Shown here piece after piece: positions 56,399-64,000 of a DNA stretch of 64,000 bases. The stretch comes from Chromatiales bacterium. Its GTDB lineage: Bacteria > Pseudomonadota > Gammaproteobacteria > UBA6429. Under the pieces are notes generated by a model, which was given only the letters and a program-made list of their open reading frames with translations, searched no databases and was not told where the DNA came from. A program made the position numbers and the translations under genes. Numbering within the stretch: the first letter of the stretch is position 1; every line of letters begins with the position of its first letter. The stretch covers positions 124,001-188,000 of the forward strand of contig JALTJN010000177.1 of the NCBI GenBank assembly GCA_027076405.1, written 5' to 3'.

Positions 56399-56782
56399 TT
56401 ACCCTTGCCCCAATACTTCTGTCATTGCTTGTGAAGAAACAGGGTGTTTTAAAACAGCATGTAAAGTAAACAGATTAACCAGTTTCGCCACATGTTTTAA
56501 TTCTTCCTTTTCTACCATAACGATAACTTTTGCATCAGGCGCGTACTTTTGCAGGCTATGTAAAAATACATCCAGATTACTCACATTCACCCCTGCATAA
56601 TTATTACCGTAACCATAAAAAAATTCCGCGACAACATAATCCGGTTTCTGCTTTTTTAACTGAGAAATGGCTTTTCGCATTGAGCCAAATTGCACATTCT
56701 CAATATCCAGACTCTGGTACAAATCAATGAAATTGGGGTGTAAAGGTGACTCGATTATGGAATATAATACTTTTTTGCTCAT
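56399..56782 (-). CDS. Receiver-fold-like protein with Asp-to-Glu change
   Basis: A 127-residue protein of uncertain family. The pattern of strands and helices resembles a CheY receiver: strand ending [11 protein letters not shown] where the phospho-Asp is expected (here Glu), strand [10 protein letters not shown], and ending HAVLKHPVS comparable to the KP motif. The N-terminal acidic pair is absent. If related, it would be a pseudo-receiver not phosphorylated in the normal way. Probably co-transcribed with the DUF188 gene. Confidence 0.55.
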   Translation of the reverse strand: MSKKVLYSIIESPLHPNFIDLYQSLDIENVQFGSMRKAISQLKKQKPDYVVAEFFYGYGNNYAGVNVSNLDVFLHSLQKYAPDAKVIVMVEKEELKHVAKLVNLFTLHAVLKHPVSSQAMTEVLGQG

Positions 56783-56950
56783 TCGATATATGACTTTAAT
56801 AGTAAAATAAAGCGCTACAATATCGTATTTTGCTGTAAATTGTCATATAAAACAGTATAATGCGCGTCCTTTATTCTCGTCTGCTCTGGTATTTTACTGG
56901 ACACGTATTTTTTGGCACTTCGCCATAACTTCTTTTACAGGATTTTTTTG

Positions 56951-58789
56951 ATGTCTAAATCTGACACTTTACCTTCTTTTAGTGAATTGGGCCTTTCAGC
57001 GCCCGTACTCGAAGCCTTAATTTCAATAGGTTATGAAACCCCTTCGCCGATTCAGGCAGAAATGATTCCTTATGTTATGGAAGGACGAGATGTTTTAGGA
57101 CAGGCTCAAACCGGAACAGGGAAAACAGCCGCCTTTGCACTCCCTATCCTGTCACAAATTGATATTAAAATTAAAACACCGCAAGTTCTTGTTTTGGCAC
57201 CAACTCGCGAACTGGCTATTCAGGTTGCTGAAGCATTCCAGAAGTACGCAACAAAAATGAAAGGCTTTCACGTCTTGCCTATTTATGGTGGTCAGGATGC
57301 ACGCGGCCAGATTCGACAGCTAGATCGTGGCGTACATGTCGTTGTCGGTACCCCCGGACGAGTTATGGATCTGATTCGCCGTAAAAGTTTAAAACTCGAT
57401 GCCATTAAAACTCTGGTACTTGATGAAGCAGATGAAATGCTACGAATGGGTTTCATTGATGATGTTGAGTGGGTCATGGAACAATTGCCAAAAGAAAGAC
57501 AAATTGCCCTGTTCTCGGCCACCATGCCAACACAAATCCATAAGATTACGCAAAAGTACCTAAATAATCCGAAAGAAATTGTCATTAAAGTTAAAACCAC
57601 TACCGCATCGACAATAAGACAACGTTACTGGATGGTCAGTGGTCATCATAAGCTTGATGCTTTAACCCGCATTCTGGAAGCAGAAACATTTGACGCCATT
57701 ATTATTTTTGTTCGTACCAAAAATGCCACAACTGAACTGGCAGAAAAACTTGAAGCCCGCGGTTACTCATCTGCTGCTATCAATGGTGACATTGCACAAA
57801 ATCAGCGTGAAAAAACCGTTGAAAATTTAAAGCGTAAAAAAATCGATATTTTAATTGCAACCGATGTTGCTGCACGTGGTTTAGATGTACCACGTATAAG
57901 TCATGTTATTAACTATGACGTACCTTACGATACAGAATCCTATGTACACCGTATTGGTCGTACCGGTCGTGCCGGTCGCGAGGGGGATGCTATTTTATTT
58001 GTTGCGCCTCGTGAAAAACGTATGCTGCAACAAATTGAACGAGCAACAAAACAAAAGATAGAAATGCTGGAAATGCCTTCGACTGAAATGATCAACAACA
58101 AACGAGTTGCCCGTTTCACACAAAACATTAGTGATGCTATTGCAAGTGAAGGGCTGGAATTTTATGCCAGTATTCTTGAAAAATACACACTAGAACATAA
58201 CATTCCAGCGATTGAAGTGGCTGCCGCATTAGCAAAGATGGTTCAGGGTGATGAACCATTATTATTATCAAATGCACCTGTGGCACAAAAATCAAACCGA
58301 AATGATCGCGGACGTGATAATGACCGTGGTGAGAGAAAAGGTCGAGATCGCGGTTCACGTCGTGACCGCGAGGAGCGCGGTGACAGAAGTGAACACCGCC
58401 CGCGCCGCCAGGACGGTGAAAAAGAAGAAGGCATGCAAACCTATCGTATTGAGGTTGGCCATGATCACGGCGTGAAGCCTGGAAATATTGTAGGTGCCAT
58501 CGCGAATGAAGCCGGTATCGATAGTAAGCATATGGGTCGCATTCAAATAAATGATGATTACAGTACTATTGATTTGCCAGAGGGCATGCCGAAAGACATT
58601 TTTATGGACCTCAAAAGTGTTCGTGTTGCAGGACAAAAATTAAATATCAGCGTATTTGGTAATGAATCTTTAACTAAAAAACGTGAAACATTAAAACGTA
58701 AGCCTCGAAAGGATTCCGATCGTAAAAGTCCTGCAAAAAAACGAAGGAAAGAACCCGCACATAAACCACGTCGTAAAAAATCAGATTAA
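56951..58789 (+). CDS. deaD: DEAD-box RNA helicase, DeaD/CsdA type
   Basis: A 612-residue helicase from ATG 56951 (MSKSDTLPSFSELGLSAPV) with AGGA at about 56939-56942; an upstream TTG frame is unlikely. Motifs: AQTGTGKTAAF (I), PTRELAIQ (Ia), TPGRV, VLDEADEML (II), FSATMP (III), HRIGRTGRAG (VI). An Arg/Asp/Gly-rich linker (about 450-495) leads to a DbpA-type RNA-binding domain (TYRIEVGHDHGVKPGNIVGAIANEAGI) and a basic tail. DeaD acts in ribosome assembly and cold adaptation. TATAAT at 56856-56861 implies a leader of about 85 bases. Confidence 0.93.
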   Translation: MSKSDTLPSFSELGLSAPVLEALISIGYETPSPIQAEMIPYVMEGRDVLGQAQTGTGKTAAFALPILSQIDIKIKTPQVLVLAPTRELAIQVAEAFQKYATKMKGFHVLPIYGGQDARGQIRQLDRGVHVVVGTPGRVMDLIRRKSLKLDAIKTLVLDEADEMLRMGFIDDVEWVMEQLPKERQIALFSATMPTQIHKITQKYLNNPKEIVIKVKTTTASTIRQRYWMVSGHHKLDALTRILEAETFDAIIIFVRTKNATTELAEKLEARGYSSAAINGDIAQNQREKTVENLKRKKIDILIATDVAARGLDVPRISHVINYDVPYDTESYVHRIGRTGRAGREGDAILFVAPREKRMLQQIERATKQKIEMLEMPSTEMINNKRVARFTQNISDAIASEGLEFYASILEKYTLEHNIPAIEVAAALAKMVQGDEPLLLSNAPVAQKSNRNDRGRDNDRGERKGRDRGSRRDREERGDRSEHRPRRQDGEKEEGMQTYRIEVGHDHGVKPGNIVGAIANEAGIDSKHMGRIQINDDYSTIDLPEGMPKDIFMDLKSVRVAGQKLNISVFGNESLTKKRETLKRKPRKDSDRKSPAKKRRKEPAHKPRRKKSD

Positions 58790-58796
58790 GAAAAAA

Positions 58797-58822
58797 TAGA
58801 GCAGGATTATGTATCCTGCTTT
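58797..58822. terminator. Bidirectional terminator between deaD and the P-type ATPase gene
   Basis: GCAGGAT (58801-58807) pairs with ATCCTGC (58813-58819), loop five bases, with A-rich left and T-rich right flanks. Located between two convergent stop codons (58789 and 58824). Confidence 0.75.
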
Positions 58823-58823
58823 A

Positions 58824-61508
58824 TTAACGTCGACGTAAAAATTTATGCACTTCCATTACAATTAAAACGGTAATAGAAATAAGAAACATATCAAACCAAT
58901 AAGATAGCGGTACTGGTTGTATATGCAAGACGTCATTAAGCCAGGGAGTGTACATGGCCCCAATATGTATTAGTTGTGCAGCTAAAGTACCAAATAATAA
59001 AAAATGATTACGAAGTGGATTATGTTTAAAAACAGAACACGTTTCCGAACGACTGTTAAACACATGAATATTTTCAAATAAGACCATTAATAATAGCGTT
59101 CCATTTCTGGCTGCATCCAAACCATAGCCCTGCATGTATAAATATTTGAAAACAAAAAAAGCTACAACGCCAATCACTAATGACGAGAGTAATACCCTTT
59201 CAATCATTATTCTATTGAAGATCCCTTCCTGCGGTGGGCGTGGTGGCTGCTTTAATTCATTGCCTTCTGCTGGTTCAAAAGCTAAAGCAATATCTTGGAT
59301 ACCATTTGTTACCAAATTTAGCCACAACAGTTGCACCGCAAGTAAAGGTAACGGTAAACCACTTAATAATGCCAGTGTAAATAAAACAATTTCAGCAGCA
59401 CCTGTAGAAATAAGAAGAAATATTACTTTACGTACATTATTATAAGCAATTCGTCCTTCTTCAATCCCTGCAACAATTGAAGCAAAATTATCGTCCGTAA
59501 TAATTAACTCTGATGATTCACGTGCTACATCAGAGCCATATTTCCCCATTGCGATACCAACTTCTGCTGCTTTTAAAGCAGGAGCATCATTTGCACCATC
59601 GCCTGTCGCGGCAACAAAATGGCCGGTTCTACGTAATGAATTAACTATTTTTAATTTTTGTTCTGGTTCAACACGCGCAAAAACTTTTGCACTTGTAACC
59701 ACTGCATCAAACTCATTAATATTTTTATCTTTTTGTTTAAGCTCATATCCCGTCACAACCTGCTTTTGATTATTAGCTAGGCCTAATTCACGAGCAATGG
59801 CATATGCAGTAACAGGGTGATCTCCTGTCACCATTGCCACTTCAACCCCCGCTTGTTGACATGCTATAACAGCATCTTTTGCTTCACTCCGCAATGGGTC
59901 AATAACACCAAGCAAAGCAAGAAAAGTCAGGTTATTTAACTGCTCTTCAGTAAAAGATGTTTCATCTTTTATTTCACCGGCGGCTAGCGCTAAAACCCGA
60001 TAACCTTGTGTAGCAAGTTTTTCTGCCTGCTCAATAATAAGGTGTCTATCAATTATGACATCACCATTAGTTATCGCCATATGGCTACACATTGGAAGCA
60101 ATTTTTCATAAGCTCCCTTTACCGAAACAGCTGAAACTGTTGCATTTATCTGGTTGAAACTTGCTGCAAATTGACGTTCTGACTCAAATGGAATCATCGC
60201 TATCTCAGTATATTGTTCTTTTAAGGCATCCTTAACAACACCGGCTTTATGCGCAAAAACCAATAAAGCAATATCCATCGGATCACCATGTGTTATCCAA
60301 CTATGGTTACGATGTCCTAAAAAAGCCTCATTCGATAACACGGCAACCTGACATATTTTTTCTAGCTGTTGTTTCTGATCCAATTTTAATGGCTTGTCGT
60401 TATAAGATATTTTCCCTTCAGGATTAATTCCTTCTCCACTTACATCCCAAATAATACGGTTTGGTAATGCAATTTTCTGCACCGTAAGCTGATTAGCTGT
60501 TAAGGTACCGGTTTTATCTGTCGCAATGTAGGTACATGATCCTAAAGCCTCAACCGCGACCAATTTTTGAACGATAACATGGCGCTTTGCCATACGGCGC
60601 ATACCAACAGCAAGTGCAACCGTCAGAGCGACAGGGAGTCCTTCCGGAATAGCAGAAACAGCCAAGGCAACAGCAAGTAAAAACACTTCGTTAATGGGCA
60701 TACCTTGCATCAGCGCAATAATTGACATAATAATAGCTGCAATACCAACGATAATGGCAACACGATGAGTAAACTGCTCCATGCGAATCAATAATGGCGC
60801 TTTAGCCGATGACTTACCCAAGACTGATGCTGCAATATGTCCTAATTCAGTTGATAATGAAGTTGCTACCACAACTGCATGCGCGCGCCCACGAACCACT
60901 AAACTACCGGCAAATACCATATTTACTCTATCTGCAAGAAGTGTATCTTCACTAAGAATGATATTTGCATTTTTAAGTACGGATAATGATTCTCCGGTCA
61001 AAAGAGATTCATCAATTTCTAGACTGTTATCTTTTAATAAGCGCATATCCGCAGGAACACGATCACCTGACTCAAGTAAAACAATATCACCAGGTACAAG
61101 CTCTTCTGATAACACCTCATAACTATCACCTGCTCTTAATATACGAGAGCAGGTCTTAACTAAATTCTGCAGTGCTGATGCTGCTTGCTGAGCTGAAAAT
61201 TCCTGTACCGTACCAATAATTGCATTAATCAACAAAACAGCAAAAATAAAACCTGCATCAGACCACTCTTTAATTAAAATTGATATTGCAGCAGCAGCAA
61301 AAAGCACATAGATTAGCGGACTCAAAAATTGGTGAATAAAAACAGCTATTAAGCTAGGCTGTTTTAATTTGGGAAGAGTATTTAAACCATATTGCTGAAG
61401 GCGTAGCTCAGCTTCATCTAAACTCAAACCATGATGACTGGAAGATAATAAAGTAAGAATATTTTCTGCTGACTCTGTATGGGGTTTAAAATTGACATGA
61501 ACCACCAT
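58824..61508 (-). CDS. P2-type cation-transporting ATPase
   Basis: An 894-residue P-type ATPase with ten predicted helices and an N-terminal cation-ATPase domain. Catalytic DKTGTLT in the P domain, LTGES in the A domain (DESLLTGESLSVLK), MVTGDHPVTA and GDGANDAPALK. M4 is PEGLP as in Ca2+ pumps; M5 has STGAAEIV, M6 LNLVTNGIQD. Compared with SERCA site residues, N768 is replaced by Gly and D800 by Asn. So ion specificity (Ca2+, Na+ or other) cannot be assigned. I start at ATG 61508 (MVVHVNFK) with AGGAG six bases upstream. Confidence 0.9.
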   Translation of the reverse strand: MVVHVNFKPHTESAENILTLLSSSHHGLSLDEAELRLQQYGLNTLPKLKQPSLIAVFIHQFLSPLIYVLFAAAAISILIKEWSDAGFIFAVLLINAIIGTVQEFSAQQAASALQNLVKTCSRILRAGDSYEVLSEELVPGDIVLLESGDRVPADMRLLKDNSLEIDESLLTGESLSVLKNANIILSEDTLLADRVNMVFAGSLVVRGRAHAVVVATSLSTELGHIAASVLGKSSAKAPLLIRMEQFTHRVAIIVGIAAIIMSIIALMQGMPINEVFLLAVALAVSAIPEGLPVALTVALAVGMRRMAKRHVIVQKLVAVEALGSCTYIATDKTGTLTANQLTVQKIALPNRIIWDVSGEGINPEGKISYNDKPLKLDQKQQLEKICQVAVLSNEAFLGHRNHSWITHGDPMDIALLVFAHKAGVVKDALKEQYTEIAMIPFESERQFAASFNQINATVSAVSVKGAYEKLLPMCSHMAITNGDVIIDRHLIIEQAEKLATQGYRVLALAAGEIKDETSFTEEQLNNLTFLALLGVIDPLRSEAKDAVIACQQAGVEVAMVTGDHPVTAYAIARELGLANNQKQVVTGYELKQKDKNINEFDAVVTSAKVFARVEPEQKLKIVNSLRRTGHFVAATGDGANDAPALKAAEVGIAMGKYGSDVARESSELIITDDNFASIVAGIEEGRIAYNNVRKVIFLLISTGAAEIVLFTLALLSGLPLPLLAVQLLWLNLVTNGIQDIALAFEPAEGNELKQPPRPPQEGIFNRIMIERVLLSSLVIGVVAFFVFKYLYMQGYGLDAARNGTLLLMVLFENIHVFNSRSETCSVFKHNPLRNHFLLFGTLAAQLIHIGAMYTPWLNDVLHIQPVPLSYWFDMFLISITVLIVMEVHKFLRRR

Positions 61509-61612
61509 AACATTCTCCTGCAATAGGTTTTATTCTCTAATATTAGATAATTAAATTCATGCTGGCTGTATAAAAATACACAATTACCATAATAAATATT
61601 ACAATTTGATAT

Positions 61613-62398
61613 ATGAACCAGCTACCAACTATCACTATTTCGTATTCCTCAGAAGAAGTAAAGCATGCAGCCATGACTTTTTCGAAAAATAATGGTTACC
61701 CTTGTGTACCTGATGGAGATACTCAATCAGCACTAAACCTTAATTACACAACAAATTTTGTTGAATTACGTGACATAGAAAAAAATCTTAGTATCCATAT
61801 CGATTTCCTGTCTGGTGCTCTTGCTCATCGACAAAAATTTGGAGGTGGACGAGGTCAAAGTATTGCAAAAGCAATCGGTCTTAAACAGGGAATATCTCTA
61901 CCAAGCATTATTGATGCAACAGCAGGCTTGGCAAAAGATGCTTATGTACTTGCCTGCCTTGGCTGCTCTATGACGCTAATCGAGCGTTCACCTGTTATTA
62001 GTGAACTCATAAATGATGCTATTAACCGTGCTGAACAAGATGAACATTTCAGAACTATTCTTGCTAATGGCTTTAAGGTAGTTACCCAAAGCAGTATTGA
62101 TTATTTAAAGCAGCTTAAATTATCTTCTGACAACCTGATACCGGATGTTGTATATCTTGATCCGATGTTTCCCGAACGAAAAAAATCAGCAGCCGTTAAA
62201 AAAAACATGCAAATTCTGCAAAAATTATTAGGGCAGGATAACGATATACAAGAATTATTCAACATTGCCTTACAAACGGCTAAAAAAAGAGTCGTGGTAA
62301 AGCGCCCAAAAGGGGCTCCTCTTATTTCAGAAAAAAAACCGGACTACACAGTTGACACTAAAAAAATGCGTTATGACGTCTATATTATAAAAAACTAG
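61613..62398 (+). CDS. rsmJ: 16S rRNA (guanine1516-N2)-methyltransferase RsmJ
   Basis: A 261-residue SAM-dependent methyltransferase. Motifs HIDFLSGALAHRQKFGGGRG and IDATAGLAKDAYVLACLGCSMTLIERSP (SAM site) and VYLDPMFPERKKSAAVKK match RsmJ/YhiQ. Length is normal. Its end overlaps the convergent glycosyltransferase end by four bases. Confidence 0.95.
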   Translation: MNQLPTITISYSSEEVKHAAMTFSKNNGYPCVPDGDTQSALNLNYTTNFVELRDIEKNLSIHIDFLSGALAHRQKFGGGRGQSIAKAIGLKQGISLPSIIDATAGLAKDAYVLACLGCSMTLIERSPVISELINDAINRAEQDEHFRTILANGFKVVTQSSIDYLKQLKLSSDNLIPDVVYLDPMFPERKKSAAVKKNMQILQKLLGQDNDIQELFNIALQTAKKRVVVKRPKGAPLISEKKPDYTVDTKKMRYDVYIIKN

Positions 62399-63645
62399 TC
62401 CTTTATTTTATTCTTTGCTTCAATCCATTGTGACATGTACATTGCACTTTTCATTGTATGATGACGTAACATCATTCCGGTAAAATTATTTTTTCTCATT
62501 TTTTGCAGGCTATTTATCGTTGAGTTTAGTTTGTTAACAAAACGACTTTCATTTTGTTCAAAATTAAATACATTGTTGATAATATCCAGACCATTAAATT
62601 GTTTTTCCTTCCACAGCTCCTGTTCTTTGTATAACTCAATAGCAGAACTTGCAAGCTCTGTTTCACTTTCACAGATAAAACCAGGCCAACTATAATTTCC
62701 TGACATAGATTCAGCACCAATTTGAGTTGTAATACTGGGTGTCCCGCATAACATAGCATCAACCAGCTTACCTTTCATTCCTGCGCCAAAACGAAGTGGT
62801 GATAAACAAACACGATGTTGACTCAATGTATCGAGAGCATCATTTGCCCAACCTTTAATTAAAAACCCCTGCTTCTCATTATGTAATTGTTGTGCTTTTT
62901 TGGGTAAATAAGAACCATATATATGCAACTCAATATCTTTTAATTCTGAGCGAATGATTGGCCACACAGTATTTTTTAAATATAAAACTGAATCCCAGTT
63001 TGGTGCATGGCGAAAATTTCCGATAGTGACAAAATGCCGCCTGTCAGTAAAATCCGGCCATTTATTTTCCATGCTCCCTTTATCTATACTGTCATACATA
63101 AAAGGCAGGTACAGTAGTAAATCTTTATTAACATGAAAGACCTTATTTAAAATTTTAATTTCCACTTCTGAAATCAGTAAACTTAAATCACAACGTAAAA
63201 TGCTAGCAACCTCTCTTAATGCCAGCTCATTTTTAAGTTCAAGAGATTCAATCGCAGTCGCATCAATATTTTTTTTAACCGCTTCATGCCGGGCTTGCCT
63301 TAAACAATGTAAATCCACGGTTTCTAACAGTCGAATAGCATCAGGACAGTATTTTTCCACTCGCCATGAAAACTGCTCTTCCATCATAAATCGATCGAAC
63401 AAAACGACATCCGGATTTAACTCTTCAATAAAGTTGTCAAAACTGCTGTCATTTAATTTTATTGATACTTTTGTAATCGATAGCGCTTCGAGATCGGCCA
63501 TATGCTCACTAACAACAGCAGGTGAAGCATAAAAAATCCTGTACCCCTGTTTACTAAAGACTTTAAGTAGCTGCAACATCCTGCTACCGGCGGCAGATGA
63601 ATTAGGCTCTGGCCAGACATAGCCTATAACAAGTAATTTTTTCAT
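62395..63645 (-). CDS. Glycosyltransferase, GT4-like
   Basis: A 416-residue protein of GT-B fold. N-terminal GYVWPEPNSSAAGSRMLQLLKVF; C-terminal nucleotide-sugar site FGAGMKGKLVDAMLCGTPSITT, which matches the usual K...EAM.cGtP motif with Glu changed to Asp. Acceptor and donor are unknown. It stands alone between rsmJ and an unknown gene, not in a visible polysaccharide cluster. No signal peptide. Same enzyme class as the broken gene at 36058 but not obviously a close paralogue. Confidence 0.85.
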   Translation of the reverse strand: MKKLLVIGYVWPEPNSSAAGSRMLQLLKVFSKQGYRIFYASPAVVSEHMADLEALSITKVSIKLNDSSFDNFIEELNPDVVLFDRFMMEEQFSWRVEKYCPDAIRLLETVDLHCLRQARHEAVKKNIDATAIESLELKNELALREVASILRCDLSLLISEVEIKILNKVFHVNKDLLLYLPFMYDSIDKGSMENKWPDFTDRRHFVTIGNFRHAPNWDSVLYLKNTVWPIIRSELKDIELHIYGSYLPKKAQQLHNEKQGFLIKGWANDALDTLSQHRVCLSPLRFGAGMKGKLVDAMLCGTPSITTQIGAESMSGNYSWPGFICESETELASSAIELYKEQELWKEKQFNGLDIINNVFNFEQNESRFVNKLNSTINSLQKMRKNNFTGMMLRHHTMKSAMYMSQWIEAKNKIKD

Positions 63646-63885
63646 TTCATCAGTATATCAGCGTGTAAATATTTAATTTTGTAAACATTTACACTTTTTA
63701 ACAATAACTACTCATGGAGCTAAAAACAAATAAATACACAATAAAATCAATAACTTATAAAAAATAAAATGTGCTTTTCAATATAATAAAAGTGTTATCT
63801 AAAACATTTAAGCCATAAAAAATTCAAGCTGCTGTATTTTCGACCGATCATAACTGTAAGAGTGAATAATACTGAGGATTTTGCC

Positions 63886-64000
63886 ATGTCATATGCCAAT
63901 ACTGCTATCAACCTTCATGAACATAATAATTTTGAAGAGCGCGCAATTGATACTGTTCATACATTATTACTAAATGACAGCGTTATGCCGATGACCTTTC
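63886..64000 (+). CDS. Unknown protein, 3' end outside window
   Basis: An open frame from ATG 63886 to the window edge (38 codons), preceded by TGAGGA seven bases upstream. The visible start is MSYANTAINLHEHNNFEERA, soluble-looking. No family recognised. The AT-rich 240 bases upstream (63646-63885) contain no other frame; TATAAT-like strings are present but no clear -35. Confidence 0.6.
   Translation, partial: MSYANTAINLHEHNNFEERAIDTVHTLLLNDSVMPMTF

Noticed and set aside
62395..63645. Intact glycosyltransferase as the source of the broken gene at 36058
   Set aside because: Both have GT-B features, but the N-terminal and sugar-site sequences differ clearly; not a recent duplicate.

Overview
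The window is a stretch of a gammaproteobacterial chromosome, AT-rich by eye (roughly 40% GC). Gene order is the best evidence. rpsF-rpsR-rplI-dnaB-alr, rlmB-rnr, and purA...hflC-hflK-hflX-hfq-miaA-mutL-amiB-tsaE-nnr-queG follow the arrangement around purA/mutL/hfq of many Gammaproteobacteria. hisZ and a DUF2065 gene between purA and hflC point away from Enterobacterales and towards lineages such as Chromatiales, Thiotrichales or Methylococcales. glcDEF, mobA-moeA, a perfect FNR-type box and a decayed haem-sensing kinase suggest a free-living, respiratorily flexible bacterium. The species cannot be named from the sequence.

Layout. 1-4.8 kb: 3' part of a CorB-type transporter gene, an FHA and a PilZ protein, radA (minus) and a PDC-sensor protein. 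4.8-10.8 kb (minus): alr, dnaB, rplI, a DUF2232 membrane protein, rpsR, rpsF with a probable S6:S18 leader hairpin, and rlmB. 11-13.8 kb: rnr and a plus-strand tRNA-Leu(CAG). 13.8-24.8 kb: a minus-strand signalling island lying between the tRNA 3' end and purA. It holds an RsbU/RsbW-type fusion with a receiver, a STAS protein, a lone receiver, a decayed haem-sensor histidine kinase, an intact 1041-residue multi-receiver hybrid kinase, an HTH-receiver regulator, and a heavily decayed paralogue of the hybrid kinase. 25-40 kb: the purA-to-queG housekeeping run, interrupted by a broken glycosyltransferase gene between amiB and tsaE. 40-50 kb: two small unknown proteins, mobA-moeA, thioredoxin, NUDIX, hslR, glcDEF, ycgL. 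49.6-53 kb: cbiZ, bolA and a LonB-like protease. 53-54.3 kb: a cysteine-poor Rrf2 regulator followed by two unannotated single-helix membrane miniproteins, one behind a perfect FNR box. 54.3-64 kb: HDOD-GAF protein, YaiI family, receiver-like protein, DeaD-type helicase, P2-type ATPase, rsmJ, glycosyltransferase and the start of an unknown gene.

How it works together. Translation, replication and RNA-processing genes are intact, so the lesions in three genes (two sensor kinases, one glycosyltransferase) look like real decay rather than uniformly poor sequence. In the island, a receiver-controlled phosphatase/kinase plus STAS antagonist forms a partner-switching output. The hybrid kinase and HTH-receiver protein form a likely operon next to it. 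The hybrid kinase's HPt-like N-terminus has Leu where the phospho-accepting His should be, while the decayed paralogue keeps the His. The least described part is the 53.5-54.3 kb stretch: two membrane miniproteins with their own ribosome binding sites, promoter or operator elements and flanking terminators.
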